Of a DNA stretch of 64,000 bases, positions 44,838-52,831 are shown in pieces. How positions within the stretch are numbered: the first letter of the stretch is position 1; each line of letters begins with the position of its first letter. The stretch lies in assembly GCF_000425165.1 (NCBI RefSeq), contig NZ_AULG01000026.1, positions 1-64,000 of the forward strand. Direction: 5' to 3'. The notes below the pieces were generated by a model. The model saw only the letters and a list, made by a program, of their open reading frames with translations, did no database searches and had not been told where the DNA came from. The position numbers were made by a program, and so were the translations under genes. This stretch comes from Photobacterium halotolerans DSM 18316 (GTDB taxonomy: Bacteria; Pseudomonadota; Gammaproteobacteria; Enterobacterales; Vibrionaceae).

Positions 44838-45125
44838 TCTTGGCGATCAATTGATCAGGTGGCGAGATCCTAAATATATATAAGATCTTTTTAAGAAGAT
44901 CTCTTATTGGATCTACTATTAGGATCGACCGATCGTGTGGATAAGTGGCTTTTGATCCTAATGATCATGGTGTTAGGGAGGATCACTTCTTGTTAGGTGT
45001 GTGGGATCTTCATAAGGACTACCTGGGATCTAAATGGCACTTTATCCACAAGGGGCAAATGATGATCAAGTTGTTCATTGGATAACAAGTGGTTGATCAC
45101 CGCTTAGATCTATAGTTATGCACAG
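44838..45125. other. oriC: Replication origin oriC of chromosome 1
   Basis: This gap between mnmG and mioC has the E. coli-type origin layout. An AT-rich unwinding part (44871-44922) holds three 13-mer-like repeats: GATCTTTTTAAGA (44884), GATCTCTTATTGG (44898) and GATCTACTATTAG (44910). DnaA boxes follow: TGTGGATAA (44936-44944, consensus), TTATCCACA (45042-45050, consensus) and TTATGCACA (45116-45124, one mismatch). There are 16 GATC sites between 44845 and 45110, as expected for Dam/SeqA control. Confidence 0.93.
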
Positions 45126-45179
45126 AAGAAAAATAAAAAACTGGCGTAATTGGGAGTAATTTTCGCCAGTCGGGAAGGT

Positions 45180-45620
45180 TTAAAGGAGGTTTTTCCAGCC
45201 GTCCAGCCAGATTTCAGCCGGGTCTTCCGGTACAGGATCCTGAGAAACATCGATGTCGAGCCGTTCACCAAGACGCTGGGCACCCAAATCGGCCAGCAGT
45301 TGATCCAGCTCTTTACCGGCCTGGCAGAAAGTGTCGTAACTGCTGTCGCCAATGGCCACCACACCGTATTGCAGCGCACTGAGGTCGGGCTGCTGATCCT
45401 TCAGCTGGTTGATAAAAGGCTGAATATTATCGGGGAATTCGCCTGCACCATGGGTTGAGCAAATCAGCAGCCAGATATGGTCTGCATTCAGCTCCTCCAG
45501 GGCGGCCTGGTTGAGGGTTTCGGTGTCGTGACCGGCGTTAGTGAGCAGCTCGGCCAGATGATCGGCAACATATTCCGCACCGCCGAGAGTGCTGCCTGTG
45601 ATTAGGGTAATGGTCGCCAT
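45180..45620 (-). CDS. mioC: Flavodoxin-like protein MioC
   Basis: MioC is a short-chain flavodoxin that binds FMN; in E. coli it was linked to biotin synthase activity. The 146-residue protein matches E. coli in length, with the FMN phosphate loop [12 protein letters not shown] (about 8-19), [11 protein letters not shown] and [18 protein letters not shown]. The ATG at 45620 has AGAGG upstream. It is transcribed toward oriC, as in E. coli, so its transcription can influence origin activity. Confidence 0.94.
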   Translation of the reverse strand: MATITLITGSTLGGAEYVADHLAELLTNAGHDTETLNQAALEELNADHIWLLICSTHGAGEFPDNIQPFINQLKDQQPDLSALQYGVVAIGDSSYDTFCQAGKELDQLLADLGAQRLGERLDIDVSQDPVPEDPAEIWLDGWKNLL

Positions 45621-46002
45621 AGGGGCCTCTTTATATAGACAAAGGTCAGAATGGCTGAATTGTACTCTGAGTTGGCGATAAGAAAACCCCTGGAAAAATG
45701 TGCCTGTTGTCCGCCTTTTCGCGCCGCTGAGCTGTGACAGGGGCTGTGTACAGTCAGGCATCCGGCTGGGTGGGAAGGGGACCCGGCGACGGGCAATACC
45801 GGCATACACACGACATTGTTATTTATTTCAGTCTATTAGCTCAGTTACCAACAGCTAATCCCAAGGATCCTCTGTGCTTGATCGTCCTCAAAATGGCAGT
45901 TATCAACGGCTTTTGATCGCTGCCGACCCCCAGGATCTTGTACCCGCAGCGCTGGCCACGGTGGCTAAACAGGATCACCGTGCTGATCATTGCTGTGAGG
46001 TG
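45621..46002. other. Gene-free region upstream of mioC with a GATC cluster
   Basis: No convincing gene is present. On the minus strand it should carry the mioC promoter; TACAAT near 45657-45662 is a possible -10 without a good -35. Six GATC sites fall between 45866 and 45988. A TTATCAACG at 45900-45908 is a weak DnaA-box-like match (two mismatches). It may be an extension of the SeqA/DnaA-controlled origin domain; this is inference. A plus-strand reading frame crossing it shows no recognisable protein features. Confidence 0.45.
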
Positions 46003-46031
46003 AAAAAAAGCCCCGCCAGTCTGGCAGGGCT
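46003..46031 (-). terminator. Rho-independent terminator of mnmE
   Basis: On the minus strand AGCCCTGCCAG and CTGGCGGGGCT pair (one U-G), followed by seven T residues. It begins about 20 bases after the mnmE stop. Confidence 0.88.
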
Positions 46032-46052
46032 GTGCGGTTGGCGCAGTCGGCT

Positions 46053-47423
46053 TTATTTGCCGATACAGAAGGAGGTAAAGATGCGGCCCAGCAGGTCATC
46101 GGAGGTAAATTCGCCGGTGATTTCGCTCAGGTGCTGTTGCGCCAGGCGCAGTTCTTCGGCCAGGATTTCGCCGGCCATGTAGCCTTCCAGCTGCGATTTT
46201 CCTGTCTCCAGGTGCATGGCGGCACGCTCCAGGGCATCCAGATGGCGGCGGCGCGCCATGAAGCCCCCTTCAGTGGTGCCGGCAAAGCCCATGCAGGCTT
46301 TGAGGTGATCGCGCAGGTCGTCGACCCCTTCGCCGGTCCGGGCCGACAGCCGGATCAGGGTCGGCTGGTTGATATGGCAGATGCCGGTCGGTTCACCGGT
46401 CAGCTCCGCTTTGTTGCGGATCACGGTCAGGCCCATGGAGTCCGGCAGCCGTTCAATGAAATCCGGCCAGATCTCTGCCGGATCGGTGGCGTCTGTGGTG
46501 GTGGCATCAACCATAAACAGCACCCGGTCTGCCTGGCGGATTTCTTCCCAGGCCCGTTCAATCCCGATACGTTCGACTTCGTCGCTGGCGTCGCGCAGGC
46601 CGGCGGTATCTATGATGTGCAGCGGCATACCGTCGATGTGGATGTGCTCGCGCAGCACGTCACGGGTGGTGCCGGCAATGTCGGTGACTATGGCGCTGTC
46701 TTTGCCGGACAGGGCATTGAGCAGGCTGGATTTACCGGCATTCGGGCGGCCGGCAATCACCACTTTCATCCCTTCGCGCATGATGGCGCCCTGATTGGCT
46801 TCACGGCGCACCGCATTGAGTTCTGCCATCACAGTATCCAGATCGGCGCTGACTTTGCCGTCACTGAGAAAGTCAATTTCTTCTTCCGGGAAATCAATCG
46901 CAGCTTCAACGTAAATGCGCAGATGGATCAGGGCTTCCACCAGCGCATTGACGCGCTGGGAAAAGGCGCCCTGCAGCGACTGGAAGGCACTCTTGGCGGC
47001 TTCTTCACTGCTGGCATCAATCAGATCGGCAATGGCCTCGGCCTGCGCCAGATCCAGCTTGTCGTTCATGAAGGCCCGCTCGGAAAACTCGCCCGGACGG
47101 GCAGGGCGTACCCCTTCAATCTGCAGTATGCGTTTGATCAGCATGTCCATCAGCACCGGACCACCGTGACCCTGCAATTCCAGCACATCTTCACCGGTGA
47201 ATGAATTCGGGTTCGGGAAATACAGGGCGATGCCCTGATCGAGTGCTGTGCCGTCTGCGGCCCGAAAGGGCAGGTATTCGGCGTAACGTGGTTTGAGGCA
47301 GCGTCCGGTTACGGCTTCGGCCACCAGGCCGGCCAGCGGACCGGATACGCGGATAATGCCGACTCCGCCACGGCCCGGAGGGGTGGCCTGAGCGACGATA
47401 GTGTCGGTTGTCTGAGTCATCAT
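46053..47423 (-). CDS. mnmE: tRNA modification GTPase MnmE
   Basis: MnmE (TrmE) pairs with MnmG in wobble-uridine modification. The 456-residue protein has an N-terminal folate-binding domain ([19 protein letters not shown]) and a helical domain. The inserted GTPase has G1 [10 protein letters not shown]2 DIAGTTRD, G3 DTAGLRD and a G4 that reads NKAE, not the usual NKxD. The catalytic C-terminal CIGK is present. Two adjacent ATG codons (47423, 47420) could start it. It is transcribed alone between two terminators. Confidence 0.95.
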   Translation of the reverse strand: MMTQTTDTIVAQATPPGRGGVGIIRVSGPLAGLVAEAVTGRCLKPRYAEYLPFRAADGTALDQGIALYFPNPNSFTGEDVLELQGHGGPVLMDMLIKRILQIEGVRPARPGEFSERAFMNDKLDLAQAEAIADLIDASSEEAAKSAFQSLQGAFSQRVNALVEALIHLRIYVEAAIDFPEEEIDFLSDGKVSADLDTVMAELNAVRREANQGAIMREGMKVVIAGRPNAGKSSLLNALSGKDSAIVTDIAGTTRDVLREHIHIDGMPLHIIDTAGLRDASDEVERIGIERAWEEIRQADRVLFMVDATTTDATDPAEIWPDFIERLPDSMGLTVIRNKAELTGEPTGICHINQPTLIRLSARTGEGVDDLRDHLKACMGFAGTTEGGFMARRRHLDALERAAMHLETGKSQLEGYMAGEILAEELRLAQQHLSEITGEFTSDDLLGRIFTSFCIGK

Positions 47424-47499
47424 GATAGCTTTCGTCTTTGAGCGTGGGCGCTATTGTAATCAGTGTTGATCAGGATAGCCAACTCTGCGAGCGGGCAAC

Positions 47500-47525
47500 A
47501 AAAAGGCGGCCATACAGGCCGCCTT
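47500..47525 (-). terminator. Rho-independent terminator of the rpmH-yidC operon
   Basis: On the minus strand AAGGCGGCC and GGCCGCCTT (47517-47525 with 47503-47511) form a 9-base-pair stem with a 5-base loop, followed by TTTTTGTTG. Confidence 0.9.
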
Positions 47526-47550
47526 GTCATCTTTCATCTCAGAAGCAGGC

Positions 47551-49170
47551 TTACGCTTTTTTGCTGTGCAGGCCTTTCTTCTCCAGTTGTTTGAAGATGA
47601 TGTACTGCTGAATCAGGGTGACGATATTCGACACCAGCCAGTAGAGTACCAGACCTGCCGGGAAGAACAGGAAGAAACCGGTGAACAGCACAGGCATGAA
47701 GGTCATGATCTTCTGCTGCATAGGATCGGTTACTGTGGTCGGGCTCATCTTCTGGATCAGGAACATAGTGACACCCATCAGGATAGGCAGCACGTAGTAC
47801 GGGTCCTGCGCTGACAGATCATGAATCCAGCCGAAGAAAGGAGCATGACGCAGTTCCACTGATTCCATCAGTGCCCAGTACAGGGCGATGAAGATTGGCA
47901 TCTGCAGGATTAACGGCAGGCAGCCACCCAGCGGGTTCACTTTCTCTTTCTTGTACATCTCCATCATTTCCTGGCTCATGCGCTGGCGGTCGTCGCCGAA
48001 GCGCTCACGCATCGCCTGCAGTTTTGGCTGCAGCATGCGCATTTTGGCCATGGAGGTGTATTGGGCTTTAGTCAGCGGGAACATCACACCACGGACGATA
48101 AACGTCAGGATGATGATGGCGATACCCCAGTTAGCCACGAAATCATGGATAATCGACAGCAGTTTGTGCAGCGGGCTGGCGATGAACCATAACCAGCCGT
48201 AATCAGCGGTCAGGTTCAGGTTTGTGGCGGTTGCTTCCAGCTTGTCCTGCAGCTTAGGACCGGACCACAAGGTGGCCGTCAGTGTCTGCTCGGTACCCGG
48301 TGCCACTGTGGTACTTGGCAGGCGGACACCAATGTAACCCTGGCCCTGGCTGGTACGGGAGAACAGATTGCTGGTGTCATCGGTGCGCGGGATCCACGCC
48401 GAGACAAAGTAATGCTGCATCATCGCTGCCCAGCCCTGCTTCATGCTCAGGTTGAGGTTTTTATCGACCATGTCGTCAAAGCTGTACTTTTTGTATTTCT
48501 CGTCGTCAGCCGAGTAAGCACCACCGCGGTAAGTCGGCATGGTCAGGCTGCCGCCGTCATCGAGAAGGGTTTGTTTCAGCTGGGCGTACATCTGCACTGT
48601 GGCAGGCGCGTCAGACTGGTTGTTGATGGTGTAGGAGACGTCCACCGCGTAGCTGTCACGCGTCAGGGTGAAGGTTTTGGTGTACTCGATACCGTCTTTG
48701 CTGTAAGTCAGCGGGACAACCAGTTCGTCCTGACCATCGGCCAGTACAAAGTCAGTGCCTGCTGCCGTCAGTTGCGCGCGGCCGGCGGTCGAGTCGATAC
48801 CGTTGGCACCGATCAGACCCGACTGGGCAATGTACTGGTGCGCCGGTTCGTTTTTCAGCAGCACGAAGGGATCGCTGGAATCCAGTTCGTTGTCGTAGGC
48901 CAGCAGTCTGGCTTCAACTATGTCACCACCCAGAGTATCAACAGTCAGATCCAGCACATCGGTGCGGATGTGGATCAGCTTGTCGGAACTGCTAGGCCCT
49001 GGGATCGTCTGACTCTCGCCACTGTGTGACGGGACATCGCCCTGGGTCGTCGCGCTTTGCGCAGCTGTCTGGTTCTGAGGTTGCGTGCTGGTGTCGGTAT
49101 TCCACTGCTGAAACAGCAGGAAAGACACGAACAGCAGGGCAATTAACAGAATATTGCGTTGGGAATCCAT
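47551..49170 (-). CDS. yidC: Membrane protein insertase YidC
   Basis: YidC inserts and folds inner-membrane proteins, including F0 subunits encoded nearby. The 539-residue protein has an N-terminal helix (about 7-21), a large periplasmic beta-sandwich domain (about 60-340), and a C-terminal five-helix insertase core beginning [25 protein letters not shown]. Family stretches such as [25 protein letters not shown] are present. It is last in the rpmH-rnpA-yidD-yidC operon, with a 2-base gap to yidD. Confidence 0.96.
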   Translation of the reverse strand: MDSQRNILLIALLFVSFLLFQQWNTDTSTQPQNQTAAQSATTQGDVPSHSGESQTIPGPSSSDKLIHIRTDVLDLTVDTLGGDIVEARLLAYDNELDSSDPFVLLKNEPAHQYIAQSGLIGANGIDSTAGRAQLTAAGTDFVLADGQDELVVPLTYSKDGIEYTKTFTLTRDSYAVDVSYTINNQSDAPATVQMYAQLKQTLLDDGGSLTMPTYRGGAYSADDEKYKKYSFDDMVDKNLNLSMKQGWAAMMQHYFVSAWIPRTDDTSNLFSRTSQGQGYIGVRLPSTTVAPGTEQTLTATLWSGPKLQDKLEATATNLNLTADYGWLWFIASPLHKLLSIIHDFVANWGIAIIILTFIVRGVMFPLTKAQYTSMAKMRMLQPKLQAMRERFGDDRQRMSQEMMEMYKKEKVNPLGGCLPLILQMPIFIALYWALMESVELRHAPFFGWIHDLSAQDPYYVLPILMGVTMFLIQKMSPTTVTDPMQQKIMTFMPVLFTGFFLFFPAGLVLYWLVSNIVTLIQQYIIFKQLEKKGLHSKKA

Positions 49171-49172
49171 CG

Positions 49173-49430
49173 TTAATGTTCTCTGTCGTTATCCTGGGTT
49201 GGCGGAACGGGGTCGTAGCCACCGTTGTTCAAAGGGTGACATCTTAATAGACGTTTCGCCGTGAACCAACAACCTTTTATTGCCCCATGAGTTTTTAGTG
49301 CTTCAATCGCATACTGGGAGCAGGTCGGGGTGAAACGACAACGCGGCCCGATCAGCGGGCTGATTGCCAGTTGGTAAAAGCGGACTAGTCCTACGACTAG
49401 CCACGCGAGGGGCGAGACAGGCGATGCCAT
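49173..49430 (-). CDS. yidD: Membrane protein insertion efficiency factor YidD
   Basis: YidD is a small membrane-associated protein that assists YidC. The 85-residue protein has the hallmark [20 protein letters not shown] and [14 protein letters not shown] segments, with conserved cysteines. Its start lies inside rnpA (34-base overlap), and it ends 2 bases before yidC. Confidence 0.94.
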   Translation of the reverse strand: MASPVSPLAWLVVGLVRFYQLAISPLIGPRCRFTPTCSQYAIEALKTHGAIKGCWFTAKRLLRCHPLNNGGYDPVPPTQDNDREH

Positions 49431-49753
49431 AGCTTATCAAGCAACTTACACAGATCGGCGTTGCTCATTTCACTGGCACTTTTTTTAGCAATCACCACAA
49501 AGTCTTTAGCAGGCAGATCATGTTGCTTGAGACGGAAGCGTTCCCGTGCCAGGCGTTTAAACCGATTGCGGCCTACCGCGGTTTTGATTTGTTTTTTAGG
49601 GACTGCCAGACCGAGCCGTGGATGGTTCAGGTCGTTGTTGCGGGCCAGAATGGTGAAGTGAGGAGAGCCAGCACTGTGAGCTTGCTGGAAGACATGTTTA
49701 TAATCTTCGGGAGTTAACAGACGTAACTCCCGAGAAAAAGCGTACTTAGTCAA
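49397..49753 (-). CDS. rnpA: Ribonuclease P protein component (TTG start)
   Basis: RnpA is the protein cofactor of RNase P in tRNA 5' maturation. The 118-residue protein is basic and has the RNR signature ([16 protein letters not shown], about 61-76) and [12 protein letters not shown] near the start. The start is TTG at 49753, 14 bases after rpmH. No ATG or GTG is available near it, and the N-terminus aligns with Vibrio RnpA. Translation is probably coupled to rpmH. Confidence 0.93.
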   Translation of the reverse strand: MTKYAFSRELRLLTPEDYKHVFQQAHSAGSPHFTILARNNDLNHPRLGLAVPKKQIKTAVGRNRFKRLARERFRLKQHDLPAKDFVVIAKKSASEMSNADLCKLLDKLWHRLSRPSRG

Positions 49754-49767
49754 AATAATCGCAATGA

Positions 49768-49902
49768 TTACTTAGACAGACGCTTGCGGCCTTTGGCGCG
49801 ACGTGCATTGATTACAGCGCGACCGTTCTTAGTTGCCATGCGTGCACGGAAGCCGTGAGTACGCTTGCGCTTTAGAACTGAAGGTTGAAAAGTGCGTTTC
49901 AT
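49768..49902 (-). CDS. rpmH: Ribosomal protein bL34
   Basis: This 44-residue, very basic protein is bL34. It opens [18 protein letters not shown], continues through [10 protein letters not shown], and ends GRKRLSK. The length is usual. AAGG lies upstream of the ATG at 49902. It is the first gene of the rpmH-rnpA-yidD-yidC operon and has two promoters upstream. Confidence 0.97.
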   Translation of the reverse strand: MKRTFQPSVLKRKRTHGFRARMATKNGRAVINARRAKGRKRLSK

Positions 49903-50010
49903 GGTTTTACCTTAAAATTACTGATCAGTTTTAAGTTTTTGTGTTAACCGGTTGCCCGAAGACCCCTGGAAGGGCTTCAAAAAAACCCATTACGTTCACA
50001 AAGAGGCGGA

Positions 50011-50039
50011 ATTGTAATCACTGACCCGCTCGGAGTCAA
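50011..50039 (-). promoter_or_regulatory. Proximal rpmH promoter
   Basis: On the minus strand TTGACT (50034-50039) and TACAAT (50011-50016) are exactly 17 bases apart. The start would fall near 50004, giving a leader of about 100 bases before rpmH. Confidence 0.75.
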
Positions 50040-50103
50040 TCTTTACCCCCTGCCTGTGGGTCGGTTTTTATCCTGTTTTTGTCAGGATGCACCCGGGCGC
50101 TGA

Positions 50104-50131
50104 ATTATACGTTTTGTTGGGCGGAGTGCAA
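50104..50131 (-). promoter_or_regulatory. Distal rpmH promoter
   Basis: On the minus strand TTGCAC (50126-50131) and TATAAT (50104-50109) are 16 bases apart, directly after the ABC-transporter ATPase stop. A 6-base-pair hairpin (50070-50088) downstream has no T tract. E. coli rpmH also has tandem promoters. Confidence 0.6.
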
Positions 50132-50137
50132 GGATCC

Positions 50138-50875
50138 TTACTGGATCCCGACCTGGCGCAGGAACTTTTTCAGCCGCGGATCCTGTGCATGGTTGAAGAT
50201 CGCCTGCGGCGATCCCTGTTCGACAAACTCGCCGTCGGCCATAAAGATCACCCGATCGGCCACTTCCCGGGCAAACTGCATTTCATGGGTCACCACCAGC
50301 ATGGTCTGGTTACGTGTCGCCAGCATTTTCATCAGGTTAAGCACTTCGCCCACCCATTCCGGGTCCAGCGCGGAGGTCGGCTCGTCAAATAACAGCAGCT
50401 CGGCTTCCAGCGCCATGGCCCGGCCGATACCGACCCGTTGCTGCTGGCCGCCGGACAGGGCTGCCGGGTAGCTGTCACCTTTGTCGCCCAGCCCAATGTC
50501 ATCGAGAATTTGCTGGGCTTTGTTGTTGGCGGCCTGCTTGTCCCAGCCTTTGACCGTGATCAGCCCTTCGGCGATGTTCTGGCGTGCCGTCATATGGGCG
50601 AACAGGGCATAATTCTGAAACACGAAGCCGGTTTTGCGCCGAATGGCCAGTATGTCTTTTTTGGTTGCCACCGGGGCTTCAACATGGATACCGTCTATGG
50701 TCATATGGCCAGTGTTGGCGTGTTCGAGAAAATTGATACAGCGCAGCAGGGTGGATTTCCCGGTGCCGGACGGGCCGATGATCACCACGATTTCACCCTG
50801 ACTGATCGACAGATCAATTCCCGAGAAAATAGTGTTGTCGCCGAAGCGTTTACTTAAATTATGCAGCTCAATCAT
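50138..50875 (-). CDS. Polar amino-acid ABC transporter, ATPase subunit
   Basis: The 245-residue ATPase has Walker A GPSGTGKST (34-42), the Q-loop FVFQNYALF, the ABC signature LSGGQQQR, Walker B LLLFDEP and the switch histidine in VVTHEM. It is of the GlnQ/ArtP/TcyN class (PAAT family). Its start overlaps the permease stop. With the permease and binding protein it forms an importer found between rpmH and dnaA in vibrios. The substrate is not certain. Confidence 0.93.
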   Translation of the reverse strand: MIELHNLSKRFGDNTIFSGIDLSISQGEIVVIIGPSGTGKSTLLRCINFLEHANTGHMTIDGIHVEAPVATKKDILAIRRKTGFVFQNYALFAHMTARQNIAEGLITVKGWDKQAANNKAQQILDDIGLGDKGDSYPAALSGGQQQRVGIGRAMALEAELLLFDEPTSALDPEWVGEVLNLMKMLATRNQTMLVVTHEMQFAREVADRVIFMADGEFVEQGSPQAIFNHAQDPRLKKFLRQVGIQ

Positions 50876-51543
50876 CGTACGTATGCCCGGTTAAGTTTCA
50901 CTTCTGCCCAGTTTTGCACCCGGGTCAGCACCACCACGATTCCCCAGTAAATCAGGGCGACGGCCAGGAAAGCTTCGAAGAATTTGAAGCTGGAGGAGGC
51001 TTCCATCTGTGCCTTGGCCATGATCTCGGCGACCCCTAAGGTAAATGCCAGTGAGGTGGATTTGATCATGTCAATAAAGTAGTTCATCAGTGACGGCAGG
51101 GCGACCCGGGTCGCCTGCGGCAGTATGATGCGGCGCATGGCCTGCATTTCTGTCATCCCGATAGACAGGCTGGCTTCGCGCTGGCTGTGGTCGACACCGA
51201 TAATGGCAGCACGGATACTTTCCGCCATGTAGGCGGCAAAGTGCAGGCTGAGCCCTATTACGGCCGCACTGAAGGCATCCAGGCCGACCAGCGGCGGAAA
51301 GATTTGCGGCAAGCCGTAATAGAGCAAAAACAGTTGTACCAGCAAAGGTGTGCCGCGAAAGAAGCTGATATATACCTGACTGAGCTGATCCAGTACGGGT
51401 AACCGATAGACCCGGACCAAGGCCAGGGTAACGGAGATCACCAGCGCAAAAACCAGTCCCCATACCGCCATGCCCATGGTTGTGCCCAGGTATTTGAGCA
51501 AAATAGGCATGAGCGACAGCATGTATTCAAAATCGAAGCCCAT
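50872..51543 (-). CDS. Polar amino-acid ABC transporter, permease
   Basis: The 223-residue membrane protein is a HisM/ArtQ-type permease. About five hydrophobic segments are visible. The FFRGTPLLVQLFLLYYGLPQ segment and the EAA-type coupling loop (EASLSIGMTEMQAMRRIILPQA) are diagnostic. The ATG at 51543 (MGFDFEYML) is chosen. It overlaps the ATPase gene by 4 bases, so the two are coupled. Confidence 0.92.
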   Translation of the reverse strand: MGFDFEYMLSLMPILLKYLGTTMGMAVWGLVFALVISVTLALVRVYRLPVLDQLSQVYISFFRGTPLLVQLFLLYYGLPQIFPPLVGLDAFSAAVIGLSLHFAAYMAESIRAAIIGVDHSQREASLSIGMTEMQAMRRIILPQATRVALPSLMNYFIDMIKSTSLAFTLGVAEIMAKAQMEASSSFKFFEAFLAVALIYWGIVVVLTRVQNWAEVKLNRAYVR

Positions 51544-51585
51544 ATGGATGCGTGTTCCGTGGAGTATTGATAACGAAAGTGACAA

Positions 51586-51605
51586 GACCCACCTAAAGGT
51601 GAGTC
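51586..51605 (-). other. Intra-operon hairpin between binding protein and permease
   Basis: GACTCACC and GGTGGGTC (minus strand) form an 8-base-pair stem with one U-G pair and a TTTA loop. Hairpins here are common in PAAT operons, where they give more binding protein than permease. It has no strong T tract. Confidence 0.5.
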
Positions 51606-51665
51606 TTGATATTACGTATTAGTATAAGGAAGGTGACCTGAAATGGCAGGATTAATTACTGTCAA

Positions 51666-52421
51666 TTAGCGGGTAATGTCAGTACCGAACCATTTTTGTG
51701 AGATTTCGGTCAGTGTGCCGTCTTCACGCATGGCGTTCAGCGCTTGGTTGACCTGATCACGCAGTTGCTGGCCTTTTTCGTTATTCTGGAAAGGCCATGC
51801 ATTTTCGATACGCTCAAAAGTCGGTCCCGCCAGCTGCAGCGGCAAGCCTGCTTTATTGATCAGTTCAACAGAAGACAAACGGTCCATCACGAAGGCGTCA
51901 GTCCGGCCCAGCGCGACATCGTGTTCAATACCTGTGTCATAGGTTTTGATTGTGATCTCGTCGGCATTATCCAGACCACGCAGCAGCTGCTCGTAGTTAG
52001 AGCCCAGGTTCACGCCCACGGTTTTGCCGTTCAGATCGTCTGTGCCCTTGATGCTTTCGTTACCTTTGCGGACCACCAGTTGTGCGCCGTCAATCACATA
52101 AGGGTCGCTGAATACGTATTTGGCTTTACGCTCATCGGTAATAGTGATCTGGTTGGAAATGGTGTCGATACGGCCGGTTTCCAGCAAGCCAAACAGACCG
52201 GAGAAGTTGGCAGTGACATATTCCACGTTGTAATCGTTGCGTTTACCGATTTCGTTCCACAGATCGACTTCAAAACCCTGCAGCTGATCTTGTTTCACGA
52301 AAGTGAACGGGAAGTAGCGGCCAGACATGCCGACTTTAACGTCAGTAGCAGCAATAGCTGCCTGGCTGATGCTCAGACCAAGTGTCAGTGCGGTTAATGA
52401 AGCTTTAACCCAGTTTTTCAT
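51666..52421 (-). CDS. Polar amino-acid ABC transporter, periplasmic binding protein
   Basis: The 251-residue precursor has a signal peptide (cut after AIAA, about residue 25) and a family 3 solute-binding fold (SBP_bac_3). Stretches such as GRIDTISNQITITDERKAKYVFSDPYV, VGVNLGSNYEQLLR and EISQKWFGTDITR recall the cystine-binding FliY/TcyJ group. Cystine is therefore the best guess for the substrate, but only by recalled similarity. It leads the three-gene operon and is divergent from dnaA. Confidence 0.88.
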   Translation of the reverse strand: MKNWVKASLTALTLGLSISQAAIAATDVKVGMSGRYFPFTFVKQDQLQGFEVDLWNEIGKRNDYNVEYVTANFSGLFGLLETGRIDTISNQITITDERKAKYVFSDPYVIDGAQLVVRKGNESIKGTDDLNGKTVGVNLGSNYEQLLRGLDNADEITIKTYDTGIEHDVALGRTDAFVMDRLSSVELINKAGLPLQLAGPTFERIENAWPFQNNEKGQQLRDQVNQALNAMREDGTLTEISQKWFGTDITR

Positions 52422-52831
52422 CTGTCTGCTCCTGAGATGATGTTGTTTTTGTAGGGTGATCCTATCATCCTACTTGTCAGTAAGAACAATGCTTAAATAA
52501 CCAAAAGTTATTTGTAATAACTATAGGGGCTATTACTCGCACCGCGGCAAACTTTGTGCCGGTAAAAGCGGCTGCCGCTTATATAAGGTATAAAATCATA
52601 GCGTTTTGGCCGGCAATCTGCTGTTTTTATCCTCAAGATCCTGTTGATTGTGCAAATAACTGTGGGTAAGGCTAGGCTAAACTGTGCTGATCTGGCTCTT
52701 GGTTGTGGGATCTGTGTGAATAACTTAGATCTTATTCACCGGATCTGGGATCTCTTTGCTGGAGATCCTCAGCCAGCAGGTATAAAATTGCGTCCCTTTT
52801 CGTATTTTCGTTATTCAATGTGGAGTCGAAC
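52422..52831. promoter_or_regulatory. dnaA regulatory region with DnaA boxes
   Basis: This 410-base gap holds promoters for dnaA (plus) and the transporter operon (minus). Four DnaA-box-like sites lie before dnaA: TTATCCTCA (52627-52635), TGTGGGTAA (52661-52669), TGTGAATAA (52715-52723, consensus TTWTNCACA on the other strand) and TTATTCACC (52732-52740). Several GATC sites lie among them. TATAAAAT at 52781-52788 is the likely dnaA -10; the -35 is weak. The layout fits DnaA autoregulation. Confidence 0.7.

Noticed and set aside
45874..46182. Plus-strand frame upstream of mioC and across the mnmE end
   Set aside because: It crosses the mnmE terminator and coding region antisense and shows no domain. 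Its good length comes from base composition.
46032..47204. Long plus-strand open frame of about 390 residues opposite mnmE
   Set aside because: It is wholly antisense to mnmE, which is a clear complete gene. Such frames are common in GC-biased genes.
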